Of a stretch of DNA of 35,123 nucleotides, positions 16,390-24,137 are shown piece after piece. Origin of the DNA: Cellulophaga baltica (GTDB lineage: Bacteria > Bacteroidota > Bacteroidia > Flavobacteriales > Flavobacteriaceae); NCBI RefSeq assembly GCF_018861125.1, contig NZ_JAHKQN010000013.1, forward strand, positions 1 to 35,123, written 5' to 3'. The translations under genes and the position numbers were made by a program. Below the pieces are notes generated by a model. That model saw only the letters and a list, made by a program, of their open reading frames with translations, made no database searches and was not told the DNA's origin. Each line of letters begins with the position of its first letter. Within the stretch, counting starts at the first letter, position 1.

Positions 16390-16569
16390 ATGTCGAAGAA
16401 GATGTTGAGTTTTATTTATTTATCAGTTTTTATTTTAACTTGTGCAGCCTATAAAGCACTCACTAACAAAGAAAAAGAAGAAAATAAAGAGGATGCTTAT
16501 AGCTCCGTAACCAATGACAATATAGATGAAGAAAATGATACAACTTATGATTATATAATTCTGAATTAA
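16390..16569 (+). CDS. Small single-pass membrane protein, 59 aa
   Basis: This ORF starts MSKKMLSFIYLSVFIL, then TCAAYKALTNKEKEE, and ends with an acidic tail (DEENDTTYDYIILN). One hydrophobic segment (about 6-21) follows two lysines, and the rest is strongly charged and probably faces the periplasm or cytosol unanchored. The Cys18-Ala-x-Tyr21 pattern closely matches the 54-aa protein on the minus strand ending at 26661 (MSxKxxSxIYxxVxxxxCAxY), so coding is supported by an internal paralogue. It has its own -7 element and its own terminator. I recognise no named family. A lipoprotein reading (Cys18) is possible but the lipobox LTC is poor. Confidence 0.65.
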   Translation: MSKKMLSFIYLSVFILTCAAYKALTNKEKEENKEDAYSSVTNDNIDEENDTTYDYIILN

Positions 16570-16604
16570 GAAAAACATTCAACCTACTTTTTGCTAAGAA
16601 AACT

Positions 16605-16636
16605 AAAAGGCACGGATTTTAATTCCGTGCCTTTTT
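16605..16636 (+). terminator. Terminator after the 59-aa gene
   Basis: The stem AAAAGGCACGGA / TCCGTGCCTTTT with a 7-base loop is followed by T residues. It lies 35 bases beyond the stop and separates two small genes. Confidence 0.85.
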
Positions 16637-16745
16637 ATGTTTAAAAAAATAACTTTTCACAACTAATAACAATATTTACACACCCCTAATTATATCTATT
16701 CACAACAATAAAAGAAAAGAAATAATTAAATCGTATGTATTTTCT

Positions 16746-16753
16746 TACTTTTG
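16746..16753 (+). promoter_or_regulatory. -7 element (TACTTTTG) for the 66-aa gene
   Basis: TACTTTTG is an exact -7 consensus. Initiation about seven bases later leaves a leader of under 20 bases to the ATG at 16777. No -33 TTTG is visible. Confidence 0.45.
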
Positions 16754-16776
16754 TAATGCCCAAATGAATGATTATT

Positions 16777-16977
16777 ATGAAAGAGAAAATTAAAAGCCTA
16801 CTATTTTTAATATGCTTTATTATATCTGCATTAGTCTACTATCAAATTGAACAGAAAGATAAAGCGACATATGAAACTATTAATAGATCACGTTTTGTAT
16901 CTATAAAAGTTGAAGATAGTCAAGAAACAGAAAGTTATGATGACATCCCCGATATTATAATTCACGAAAAAGAATAA
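16777..16977 (+). CDS. Small single-pass membrane protein, 66 aa
   Basis: The protein starts MKEKIKSLLFLICFIISALV and continues YYQIEQKDKATYETINRSRF. One hydrophobic segment (about 6-23) is followed by a charged tail rich in Glu and Asp (VEDSQETESYDDIPDIIIHE). The ORF can begin three codons earlier at 16768 (MIIMKEK). I chose 16777 because it gives the Lys-rich start seen in the other small membrane proteins of the window and a better leader length after the -7 element. The layout (short basic N-terminus, one helix, Ala-x-Tyr after the helix, acidic tail) resembles the 59-aa and 54-aa proteins. Sequence identity is weaker, so common ancestry is uncertain. Function is unknown. It is followed by its own terminator. 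Confidence 0.65.
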   Translation: MKEKIKSLLFLICFIISALVYYQIEQKDKATYETINRSRFVSIKVEDSQETESYDDIPDIIIHEKE

Positions 16978-17000
16978 ATTACGACAATAGCATTAAGATA

Positions 17001-17029
17001 AAGCAACAAATTACATTTGTTGCTTTTTT
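17001..17029 (+). terminator. Terminator after the 66-aa gene
   Basis: The stem AAGCAACAAAT / ATTTGTTGCTT with a 3-base loop is followed by a T tract, 23 bases after the stop codon. Confidence 0.85.
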
Positions 17030-17066
17030 ATTCCCAAAAGTTAAAATATTACTAATAACTAAACCT

Positions 17067-17099
17067 TTTGAATGATTCATTGTCATAGATGTATAATTT
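17067..17099 (+). promoter_or_regulatory. Candidate promoter of the first Spy-like gene
   Basis: TTTG (17067-17070) lies 21 bases upstream of TATAATTT (17092-17099), a hybrid between the Bacteroidota -7 element and a TATAAT box. Its position supports translation from the ATG at 17113 rather than an in-frame ATG at 17089, which would fall inside the promoter. Confidence 0.4.
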
Positions 17100-17112
17100 A
17101 AAAACAAAAATC

Positions 17113-17568
17113 ATGAAAAAAGTAATAACAATTTTAGTGTTAAGTATAGGATTAAATGCAATGGCTCAAGGAAAAAGAGGACATGACTATACACCAGAAC
17201 AGATGGCAACCTTATCAAGTAAAAAAATGACACTTGCTTTAGATTTAAATGAAGATCAGCAAGCAGAAATTTACAAAATGGATCTTGAAACTGCTAAAGA
17301 CAAAAAAGCTAAAATGGCTGAACGTAAAAAAGCTAATAAAGACGAAGAAAGAAAAAAACCTAGTTCAGATGAACGTTTTGAAAGAGAATCAAAAATGTTA
17401 GATCAAAAGATTGCTAAAATGAAAAAGATGAAATCAATATTATCTAAAGAGCAATTTGAGAAGTGGCAAAAAATGCAAAAGAACAGAATGAAAAAAGGAC
17501 ACGGAGATCGTAAAAAACATTCTAGAAAAAAAGGAGATAAGAAACAACATACTGAAATTGAAGAATAA
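17113..17568 (+). CDS. Spy/CpxP-like periplasmic protein, first of a tandem pair
   Basis: This 151-aa protein has a signal peptide (MKKVITILVLSIGLNAMAQ, cleavage after residue 19). The mature protein is helical and highly charged, with LALDLNEDQQAEIYKMDL (a Spy/LTxxQ-type 'L-x-L-x-E-x-Q' segment). Long Lys/Glu repeats and ILSKEQFEKWQKMQ follow, then a very basic His/Lys tail. Spy/CpxP-like proteins act as periplasmic chaperones or stress sensors and bind envelope proteins; the role here is inferred from the motif pair alone. An in-frame ATG at 17089 would add eight residues and spoil the signal peptide, so 17113 is preferred. The homologous gene at 17660 starts at the equivalent Met, supporting this choice. 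Confidence 0.8.
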   Translation: MKKVITILVLSIGLNAMAQGKRGHDYTPEQMATLSSKKMTLALDLNEDQQAEIYKMDLETAKDKKAKMAERKKANKDEERKKPSSDERFERESKMLDQKIAKMKKMKSILSKEQFEKWQKMQKNRMKKGHGDRKKHSRKKGDKKQHTEIEE

Positions 17569-17571
17569 CTT

Positions 17572-17603
17572 AAATAGAGCCGATAAAATTATCGGCCCTA
17601 TTT
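17572..17603 (+). terminator. Hairpin between the two Spy-like genes
   Basis: GCCGATA / TATCGGC (loop AAAT) is extended after one mismatch by AAATAG / CTATTT. A T-rich run follows only after seven bases, so it may be a weak terminator or an mRNA stabiliser giving different expression of the two paralogues. Confidence 0.5.
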
Positions 17604-17659
17604 AAACCTTTTTATTAAAACATAATCTTATGACTATCTAATCATTAAAAATTAAGAAC

Positions 17660-18061
17660 ATGAAAAAAGTAATAACACTTATCGTATTATTTATTGGTAT
17701 TAATGCTATTGCACAGCAAAGAGAAAGAAGAGATATTGATCCTGAAGAATTTGCAACAAAAAATACTGAAAGGTTGACAAAATCTCTTGATTTAAGCGAA
17801 GATCAGCAAACTAAAATTTATAATCTGAATCTTAAAAATGCTGAAGAAAGAAAAGCCGCAATGGAAGCACGTAAAAGCGGCGAAAGAACAAAACCTTCAG
17901 AAGAAGAACGTGAAGCTATGAAAGCTCAAATGGACGCAAAACGTGAAGAACAAAAAGAAGAAATGAAAAACATTTTATCAGATGAGCAGTTTCAAAAATG
18001 GGAAACTATTCAAGAAGAAATGAAAGATAAAAGAGGCGGTGGTAGAAGAGGACAGAAATAA
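17660..18061 (+). CDS. Spy/CpxP-like periplasmic protein, second of a tandem pair
   Basis: This 133-aa protein has a signal peptide (MKKVITLIVLFIGINAIAQ) nearly identical in layout to its neighbour. The mature part shows the same order of motifs: ERLTKSLDLSEDQQTKIYNL, an Ala/Glu/Lys/Arg-rich helix, and NILSDEQFQKWETIQEEM. It ends in a basic Gly/Arg tail (KRGGGRRGQK). The two genes clearly arose by tandem duplication but have diverged: the first is Lys/His-rich at its C-terminus, this one more acidic. Function is presumably periplasmic stress protection or chaperoning; no partner two-component system lies in the window. A bidirectional terminator ends it and the convergent GH1 gene. Confidence 0.8.
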   Translation: MKKVITLIVLFIGINAIAQQRERRDIDPEEFATKNTERLTKSLDLSEDQQTKIYNLNLKNAEERKAAMEARKSGERTKPSEEEREAMKAQMDAKREEQKEEMKNILSDEQFQKWETIQEEMKDKRGGGRRGQK

Positions 18062-18093
18062 ATGAAGTTTGAGCTACCCTATGCAGTGGAAAT

Positions 18094-18123
18094 AAAACCG
18101 ATACTTAAATTAGTATCGGTTTT
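18094..18123. terminator. Bidirectional terminator between Spy-like and GH1 genes
   Basis: AAAACCGATACT / AGTATCGGTTTT with a 6-base loop has A/T tracts on both sides. It serves the plus Spy-like gene and the minus GH1 gene, whose stop codon begins two bases beyond it. Confidence 0.85.
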
Positions 18124-18124
18124 A

Positions 18125-19489
18125 TTATTTACTTAAAAACTTAGTGTACCATTTGCCTGAAGCTTTCACAATTCTTTTTTGAGTTTCAAAATCTATATGT
18201 ACCAAACCAAACCTTGGTTTGTATCCTTCTGCCCATTCAAAATTATCCATAAAAGTCCACACAAAATATCCATCTATTTTTAAACCTTTCCTTTTAGCTT
18301 TATATACTTGTTTTAAATACGCTTTCAAAAAATTTACTCTTCTAATATCGTCAACTTCACCGTTTTCAACAACATCTTTAAAAGCAGCACCATTTTCAGT
18401 AATTATAATCTTATTGACTCCTTTATACTCATTAAATTGTTTTATCATTTTAAAAATACTTTTGGGGTAAACTTCCCAATTCATCATTGTAGTCCTAACA
18501 TTTCTTTTATTCGCTTCAACAATTTTAGCACTTAAATAGGGTACTAAATAACTATGTTTAACAACTTCACGCGTATAGTTTTGGATACCAATGAAGTCAA
18601 ATTCAAATATTGCATTTTTTTCGTCTCCGGGTTGAATATAGTTTTTGATCTTTTTTAAAACTGGTGCAGCGTCAAAAGGGTAACCTAATCCCAACGAAGG
18701 TTCTATAAAAAGTCTATTCAACATTGCGTCAGCTTTTTTAGCTGCTACTATATTTTTATGCTTTTTATCTACAGGGGTAATATATGAACAAGAAAATGTT
18801 GTCCCAATAAATGCATCAGCAACTAGTTCTCTTAAAATTCTACCACCAGCTGCTTGGCATAAAACAGCATGATGTACTGCTGGTAAAAAGTTCTTTAAAC
18901 CCTTTTTACCAGGTGCATGAACTCCTAAAAAATAACCTGCGCCAGTAAAAACCATTGGTTCATTCAAAACCATCCATTTTTTTACACGATCACCAAAATG
19001 TTTTGCGCATACAGTTGAAAAAGTCTTAAACCAATTGACTACCTCTCTATTTGTCCAACCACCTTTATCTTCTAAAGCTTGTGGTAAATCCCAGTGGTAA
19101 AGAGTTACCCAAGGTGTAATACCATGTTCTAAACAAAAATTGATAACATTATTATAAAACTCAACACCTTTTTCACTTACTTCTCCTACTCCATTAGGAA
19201 TAATTCGTGACCATGACAATGAAAAACGAAATTCTTTAATATTCATTTTTTTTAGCAACAGAATATCCTCCTGATATTTATGATAGAAATCACAAGATAC
19301 TTGAGCATGTTCATTCTTATAGATAGCACCTTTTTTTTTAGTAAAATTGTCCCAGATAGATTCTCCTTTATCATCAACATCATGCGCACCTTCTATTTGA
19401 TAAGCAGCAACAGATACACCCCAAACAAAGTCTTCACCAAAATTTTTACGTGATAATTTTGATTTTTTTAAACTAGAAGTAATATTCAT
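18125..19489 (-). CDS. Family 1 glycoside hydrolase (beta-glucosidase-like), cytoplasmic
   Basis: This 454-aa enzyme shows the complete GH1 pattern. The N-terminal signature FVWGVSVAAYQIEGA (21-35) precedes YHWDLPQAL (131-139), then the acid/base Glu in LNEP (E177) and the nucleophile in ITENG (E365). The C-terminal aglycone-site segment GYFVWTFMDNFEWAEGY (407-423) is followed by RFGLVHIDF. Both catalytic residues are intact, so it should be active as a retaining beta-glycosidase. No signal peptide is present, so it is expected in the cytoplasm and would need imported or internal glycosides. It follows a glycosyltransferase by 11 bases in an apparent two-gene operon, an unusual partner for a catabolic beta-glucosidase. 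Whether the pair builds and recycles the same glycoside is inference. Confidence 0.93.
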   Translation of the reverse strand: MNITSSLKKSKLSRKNFGEDFVWGVSVAAYQIEGAHDVDDKGESIWDNFTKKKGAIYKNEHAQVSCDFYHKYQEDILLLKKMNIKEFRFSLSWSRIIPNGVGEVSEKGVEFYNNVINFCLEHGITPWVTLYHWDLPQALEDKGGWTNREVVNWFKTFSTVCAKHFGDRVKKWMVLNEPMVFTGAGYFLGVHAPGKKGLKNFLPAVHHAVLCQAAGGRILRELVADAFIGTTFSCSYITPVDKKHKNIVAAKKADAMLNRLFIEPSLGLGYPFDAAPVLKKIKNYIQPGDEKNAIFEFDFIGIQNYTREVVKHSYLVPYLSAKIVEANKRNVRTTMMNWEVYPKSIFKMIKQFNEYKGVNKIIITENGAAFKDVVENGEVDDIRRVNFLKAYLKQVYKAKRKGLKIDGYFVWTFMDNFEWAEGYKPRFGLVHIDFETQKRIVKASGKWYTKFLSK

Positions 19490-19500
19490 AATAAAATAAC

Positions 19501-20496
19501 TTATTTGATAAATGCTTCTTTTAATAATCGGTCAATTATCTCTTCAGTCATATCAGGATAATTAACCTCAACCCGAGCATCTGAGTTTACCCAATTCTTG
19601 ATCTTTTCAAGATGCTTATTTTTAAGTGCTTTTATAACCGATACTCCCATTTCTTTTAAGGCCACAGCATTACACTGTTGTTCATATTGCCCTTTCATAG
19701 GTATGACCATTAATTTTTTATTTAAGAATAGTGCTTCTGCTGGTGTTTCAAAACCGGCACCACAAAGCATACCGGTACAAGTTGCCATACTTTCTACAAA
19801 AGCTTCATTGGTAATTGGTCTTATCAAAACATTTTCATCACGAACCGTATTTCTATGATGCTTTGAGAATACTTGCCATTTTACATTTTTTACTTGCGAT
19901 AAAACACTTACTATTTTCTCATCGCTATATGACGGTAAATACACGGTGTAATGATCTAGAGTTTTAACCGCAGCATTTCTAATATCTTGTCGAATAACAG
20001 GAGTGAAAGTCTGACTTGAATACGAATTAAAATGAAAGCCGTATTGCTTTGTTGTAGGTGCATATTTTTTAAGTATTAATTGCCCCATCGGATCAAATTT
20101 CTTTGGTTTAGGACTTTCTTTCATCAATACTGCAGCTTGATGACTCAAGCTTATGCACGATTTATTCTTCAATTTACATGCCCATGCCGTTACAGGTTCA
20201 AAATCATTAATAATTAGATCATAAGAATCAATAGGTAAACTCTTTACTTCTTTTTGAAGTCTTTTAGAATTTGCTCTTATGTATGTTTTCCAAATATCTA
20301 CACCTCCTCTTTTTCCGAAAATAAAACTCAAGCCTTTTAACTGATAAGCTATTGGGTACGGAATACTTATATCTGCCTGTGTTCCGCTTAATAAAATATC
20401 TAACTCTATATTCTTTTTTTGTAACAAAGGAATAATATCTCTTGCTCTACTTAAATGCCCGTTTCCTGTACCTTGAATTGCGTATAGAACTTTCAT
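19501..20496 (-). CDS. GT-B-fold glycosyltransferase (MJ1255/GT28-like)
   Basis: This 331-aa protein opens with a Rossmann strand and the acceptor-side loop IQGTGNGHLSRARDI (7-21), typical of GT28/MurG-like enzymes. The C-terminal donor-binding region contains CTGMLCGAGFETPAEALFLNKK, followed by the VIPMKGQYEQQCNA motif. These match the 'Glyco_trans_1_3' or MJ1255/VC2487-type family used for nucleotide-sugar transfer. No signal peptide or membrane segment is present, so it is cytoplasmic or membrane-peripheral. The sugar and acceptor cannot be told from sequence. It is the first gene of an operon with the GH1 gene. A perfect 14-bp palindrome lies just upstream of its start. Confidence 0.85.
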   Translation of the reverse strand: MKVLYAIQGTGNGHLSRARDIIPLLQKKNIELDILLSGTQADISIPYPIAYQLKGLSFIFGKRGGVDIWKTYIRANSKRLQKEVKSLPIDSYDLIINDFEPVTAWACKLKNKSCISLSHQAAVLMKESPKPKKFDPMGQLILKKYAPTTKQYGFHFNSYSSQTFTPVIRQDIRNAAVKTLDHYTVYLPSYSDEKIVSVLSQVKNVKWQVFSKHHRNTVRDENVLIRPITNEAFVESMATCTGMLCGAGFETPAEALFLNKKLMVIPMKGQYEQQCNAVALKEMGVSVIKALKNKHLEKIKNWVNSDARVEVNYPDMTEEIIDRLLKEAFIK

Positions 20497-20511
20497 ATAC
20501 TATTAATTAAT

Positions 20512-20525
20512 ATGTAAATTTACAT
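20512..20525. promoter_or_regulatory. 14-bp perfect palindrome upstream of the glycosyltransferase
   Basis: ATGTAAATTTACAT reads identically on both strands and sits 15 bases before the ATG, where it could be an operator for a dimeric repressor. No regulator gene is adjacent, and in AT-rich DNA a chance palindrome is possible. The rest of the 263-bp gap shows only a degenerate minus-strand -7 (AATCTTTG, 20640-20647). Confidence 0.35.
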
Positions 20526-20710
20526 TTGTTTGCCTTTTTTAAAGAAGTAGAATAGTCTGGATGAGTATCAAAATTTAGTCTGATAGCACTTAAAACATAA
20601 AAAGCAAACTCAATAATCATTGGTTAATATTGATTCTACCAAAGATTAAAATTTATATATAATCGTAATACAACAAGAGTTTAAGAATAGGTTATCAGTT
20701 TGTTAAGTAT

Positions 20711-20736
20711 AAAAAAAGAGGCTTAAAGCCTCTTTT
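20711..20736 (-). terminator. Terminator of the hemL operon
   Basis: AAAAAGAGGC / GCCTCTTTTT with a 5-base loop has A and T tracts on either side. It lies 23 bases beyond the hemL stop and ends the four-gene minus operon. Confidence 0.85.
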
Positions 20737-20759
20737 TAAATTGTATTGAAAATATTATT

Positions 20760-22049
20760 TTATTTTAAATCAGTAACAAAATTTTCTAATGCCTTTATAG
20801 TTGCATCTATATCTTCATACGATAAAGCATCATTTAAAAAATAGCTTTCAAAAGCACTTGGCGGTAAGTAAACTCCATTACTTAACATACCGTGAAAATA
20901 CTTTTTAAACGTTTCATTATTTCCTTTAGCAGAAGATTCAAAATCTACTACTGGCTCATCTGTAAAATGAACAGATATCATACTTCCAAATCTGTTGATT
21001 TGATGTATAATTCCTGCATCTGTCAACACTTTTGATAATCCTTTATGCAGGTATGCTGTTTTATCTGCTAGACTTCTAAAAATTTCAGGATTATTATTCA
21101 ATGCTGTTAACATTGCCAAACCAGCACTCATAGCTAATGGATTACCACTTAATGTTCCTGCTTGATAAACTGGTCCTTCTGGTGCTAATTTTGCCATTAT
21201 TTCTTTACGTGCAGCAAAAGCACCTACCGGTAAACCACCACCAATAACTTTACCAAAAGTTACAATATCAGCATTAATACCTAATACTTCTTGGGCTCCA
21301 CCTCTAGCTAATCTAAAGCCAGTCATTACCTCATCAAAAATTAAAAGAATACCTTCTTTAGTACATAACTCTTTTAAGCCTTTAATAAACGCCTCTTCAG
21401 GAATTATACAACCCATATTACCAGCAATAGGTTCTATTATAATAGCTGCAATTTCATTTTTATTTGCATCAACAAGTGCTTGAACACTTTCTAAATTATT
21501 ATAGCTAGCAAGCAAAGTATCTTTTGCAGTACCTTGTGTAACTCCTGGACTATTAGGGCTACCAAATGTTACAGCACCACTACCTGCTTGAATTAAAAAA
21601 GAATCTGAATGCCCATGGTAACAACCGGCAAATTTTATAATTTTATCTTTACTTGTATAACCACGAGCTAAACGTATAGCACTCATACAAGCTTCCGTTC
21701 CACTATTCACGAAACGAATTTTATCAATATTAGGCACCATAGAAACTGCTAATTTTGCTAACTCTGTTTCTATTTCAGTTGGCATACCAAATGAAGTTCC
21801 TTTTTTTGCTTTTTCAATTACAGCTTCAATTACGGGCTCATAAGCATGACCCAAAATTAACGGACCCCAAGAGGCTATATAATCTATCAATTTATTCCCA
21901 TCTTCATCGGTTAAATAAGCTCCTTTAGCTTCCTTAACAAATATTGGCGTTCCACCAACAGCTTTAAAAGCTCGTACTGGTGAATTTACACCACCTGGTA
22001 TATATTCTTGTGCTTCATTAAATAACGCACTACTTCTTTGGTATTGCAT
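20760..22049 (-). CDS. hemL: Glutamate-1-semialdehyde 2,1-aminomutase
   Basis: This 429-aa PLP enzyme converts glutamate-1-semialdehyde to 5-aminolevulinate in C5-pathway haem synthesis. Visible features are [18 protein letters not shown] (17-34) near the N-terminus, the PLP-phosphate loop [16 protein letters not shown] (115-130), and YHGHSDSF (144-151). The FDEVMTG acidic pair is D239/E240, and the Schiff-base lysine K267 lies in [13 protein letters not shown]. Length is typical. It is the last gene of a minus operon, starting 5 bases after the glucosaminidase stop codon. No other hem genes lie in the window. Confidence 0.97.
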   Translation of the reverse strand: MQYQRSSALFNEAQEYIPGGVNSPVRAFKAVGGTPIFVKEAKGAYLTDEDGNKLIDYIASWGPLILGHAYEPVIEAVIEKAKKGTSFGMPTEIETELAKLAVSMVPNIDKIRFVNSGTEACMSAIRLARGYTSKDKIIKFAGCYHGHSDSFLIQAGSGAVTFGSPNSPGVTQGTAKDTLLASYNNLESVQALVDANKNEIAAIIIEPIAGNMGCIIPEEAFIKGLKELCTKEGILLIFDEVMTGFRLARGGAQEVLGINADIVTFGKVIGGGLPVGAFAARKEIMAKLAPEGPVYQAGTLSGNPLAMSAGLAMLTALNNNPEIFRSLADKTAYLHKGLSKVLTDAGIIHQINRFGSMISVHFTDEPVVDFESSAKGNNETFKKYFHGMLSNGVYLPPSAFESYFLNDALSYEDIDATIKALENFVTDLK

Positions 22050-22054
22050 GGTAC

Positions 22055-22888
22055 TTATTTTTTTAATGTTTTAACAACTAACTTTTGACCTACTGCTAAA
22101 TTGCTATTTTTCAAATTATTCATTTTCATTATTTCATCAACCGAAATAAAATATCTTCTTGAAATAGAATACAAAGTATCACCTTTTACTACTGTATGTG
22201 ATTTTACTTCATATTCTTTTGCTGTTCTTGTTACCTTATACCCTGCATTACGTACGTAAGCATCATATTTATATAACTGGTATTGTTCTATAAAAGAGAT
22301 TAGTTTACTTGGGTATTTACGATCTGTAGCATAGCCAGCTTGCTTTAGGCCTTTTGCCCAATTTCTATAGTCATCATTATCTAAATCAAACAAAAATGAA
22401 TAGCGTGCTCTTGAAGATAAAAACTCACTATGGTCACGGAAAGAATACATTGGGTGGTTGTACTTTCTAAAACATTCCCCTTTTTCGTCATCGTCATGAA
22501 AATCATAATCACCTTTCCAACCTGTATGGCATTTTATACCAAAATGATTGTTTGTTTTTTTAACTAATGTACTTCTACCTGCTCCACTTTCTAATATACC
22601 TTGTGCAAGTGTAATACTCGCAGGTATGCCATAAGCTTTCATTTCAAACTGAGCAATTTCGGCAAATGTTGCAATATATTCTTCAACAGAATTTATAGGA
22701 AATTTAACAAACTCACCCGAATCTTCTGGTAACACATAAACATCGCCATTATCAGTATGTATTTCTTCTAGCTTCTCACTTTTATGTGCCGTAGTAGAGC
22801 TACTTGATGTTGTGTTTGTTGTTCTTTTATGAGACTTACAGGCTGTAAAAACAATAAGAACAGCCAGTATAGTAATCTTTTTTATCAT
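22055..22888 (-). CDS. Lipoprotein N-acetylglucosaminidase (GH73-like) with LysM
   Basis: This 277-aa protein has a lipoprotein signal with lipobox FTAC (Cys17). A Ser/Thr-rich linker (about 22-35) precedes a glucosaminidase domain (about 67-212). The likely catalytic Glu is E100 in [13 protein letters not shown], and [18 protein letters not shown] and [20 protein letters not shown] follow. A single C-terminal LysM repeat (about 230-273; [16 protein letters not shown]) binds peptidoglycan. The expected role is cleavage of murein glycan strands in the periplasm, anchored by lipid. It overlaps the preceding PLP-enzyme gene by 4 bases (ATGA) and hemL follows after 5 bases, so all three are translationally linked. 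Confidence 0.93.
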   Translation of the reverse strand: MIKKITILAVLIVFTACKSHKRTTNTTSSSSTTAHKSEKLEEIHTDNGDVYVLPEDSGEFVKFPINSVEEYIATFAEIAQFEMKAYGIPASITLAQGILESGAGRSTLVKKTNNHFGIKCHTGWKGDYDFHDDDEKGECFRKYNHPMYSFRDHSEFLSSRARYSFLFDLDNDDYRNWAKGLKQAGYATDRKYPSKLISFIEQYQLYKYDAYVRNAGYKVTRTAKEYEVKSHTVVKGDTLYSISRRYFISVDEIMKMNNLKNSNLAVGQKLVVKTLKK

Positions 22889-23790
22889 AATAATAGTAAG
22901 GGTGAATTTTTCTTTTTCAATTTTGTATTCATGCCTGCAATACCTTGTAAACCGCCAGTATGTATTGCTAAAATTTTTGTTCCTGGTTTAAAATAATCTT
23001 TCTGAATTAAATCTAAAATACCGTACATCATTTTACCTGTATAAATAGGATCAAGCGGTATATTAAGTACTAACTTAAAATCATTTATAAAATCGATTAA
23101 TTCTTCTGAGACTTTCGCATAACCTCCAAAATTGTAATCAGAATTTAAGCTCCAATTAGATTTGTCGGTAAATTTACGAATATCTTTTTGTAAAAAATCT
23201 CCCTTAAGTGCTGGAAAACCAATTACTTTTTGATTTTCTTTAGTCGAATTAATAATTCCTGCAATTGTACCACCAGTACCAACTGCTGTGCAGATTACAT
23301 CGAAAGACTCATCTTTATCACTTAAAATCTCTTGACAACCTTTAACTGCCAGTTGATTTGTACCGCCTTCAGGTAAATTATAAAATTGACCAAATTCAGC
23401 TTCTAAAACTTGTAAAGCAGTTGTCTTATCTTTTGTTCTGTACCATTCACGAGAAACAAATTTAAAATGCATTCCATTGGCATTTGCAAAAGAAAGGGTT
23501 GGATTTTCTTGCCATTTATCAGCAAGTTCTTCGCCTCTAATGACACCTACTGTTTTTATATTATTTTCTTTACCCGCATATGCTGTTGCTGCAATATGAT
23601 TGCTATACGCACCACCATAGGTAACAATACTATCAAAGTTGTTCTTTTTTGCTTCATTTAAATTATACTTAAGCTTTCGGTATTTATTACCCGAAATAAA
23701 AGGGTGCAATTGATCTTCCCTTTTTATAAAAAGAGTGATTTTTTTATCTTCTAAAAGCTTAGATTTTATTTGTTGCTTATTGCTTATCAC
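22885..23790 (-). CDS. PLP-dependent ACC deaminase / D-cysteine desulfhydrase-like enzyme
   Basis: This 301-aa fold-type II PLP enzyme carries the expected Schiff-base lysine in FISGNKYRKLKYN (K36). The substrate-binding loop TYGGAYSNHIAATAYAG and the phosphate-binding loop GTGGTIAGI are also present. The order matches the ACC deaminase/D-cysteine desulfhydrase family. True ACC deaminases have specific Glu and Tyr active-site residues that I cannot place confidently here, so a D-amino-acid lyase role is as likely. It is shorter than the usual 325-340 aa but seems complete. It overlaps the glucosaminidase gene by 4 bases and lies 23 bases after the HExxH mini-protein gene, within the same operon. 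Confidence 0.85.
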   Translation of the reverse strand: MISNKQQIKSKLLEDKKITLFIKREDQLHPFISGNKYRKLKYNLNEAKKNNFDSIVTYGGAYSNHIAATAYAGKENNIKTVGVIRGEELADKWQENPTLSFANANGMHFKFVSREWYRTKDKTTALQVLEAEFGQFYNLPEGGTNQLAVKGCQEILSDKDESFDVICTAVGTGGTIAGIINSTKENQKVIGFPALKGDFLQKDIRKFTDKSNWSLNSDYNFGGYAKVSEELIDFINDFKLVLNIPLDPIYTGKMMYGILDLIQKDYFKPGTKILAIHTGGLQGIAGMNTKLKKKNSPLLLL

Positions 23791-23813
23791 TTAATACTCT
23801 ATACTTTGAGGGT

Positions 23814-24137
23814 TCAAAGATATTTAATAAACCCTAAAGGCTTACGTTCATTAAGGTAATTTAAATTTCTTTCATTAGCGTAAGCTTCTCTCTCAAAACT
23901 AATATTTTGATATGCTTTATAAGTATCTAAATATATAATAGACCTTATAACCCACTCTAACATATAAATAAAATAAAATGGCAATAGAAATAATTCGCCT
24001 TGCTGCTTTAAATGTATTCGTTCATGATTTATTAAAACAGTATCTTCTTTCAAAGAACTATTTTTAACTATGATAAAAGGCCATAAGCTTAGCCCTACAT
24101 AGTTTTTAACAAAGAAGAATTTTGATACTAAAATCAT
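23814..24137 (-). CDS. Small membrane-associated HExxH protein, 107 aa
   Basis: This protein contains HERIH (H38-H42), a gluzincin-type zinc motif. A hydrophobic segment follows (about 49-70; LLPFYFIYMLEWVIRSIIYL), then FEREAYANERN (81-91), whose Glu residues could provide the third ligand. The arrangement resembles the core of M56/BlaR1-type peptidases stripped of everything else. The N-terminus is also hydrophobic (FFFVKNYVGLSLWPFIIV). I do not recognise a named family. It could be a minimal peptidase or a non-catalytic relic. It is first in the hemL operon, with TATCTTTA (a near -7 element) upstream on the same strand. Confidence 0.7.
   Translation of the reverse strand: MILVSKFFFVKNYVGLSLWPFIIVKNSSLKEDTVLINHERIHLKQQGELFLLPFYFIYMLEWVIRSIIYLDTYKAYQNISFEREAYANERNLNYLNERKPLGFIKYL

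Noticed and set aside
17089-17112. Upstream ATG extending the first Spy-like protein by eight residues
   Set aside because: It overlaps the likely -7 element, weakens the signal peptide, and the paralogue starts at the equivalent of 17113.
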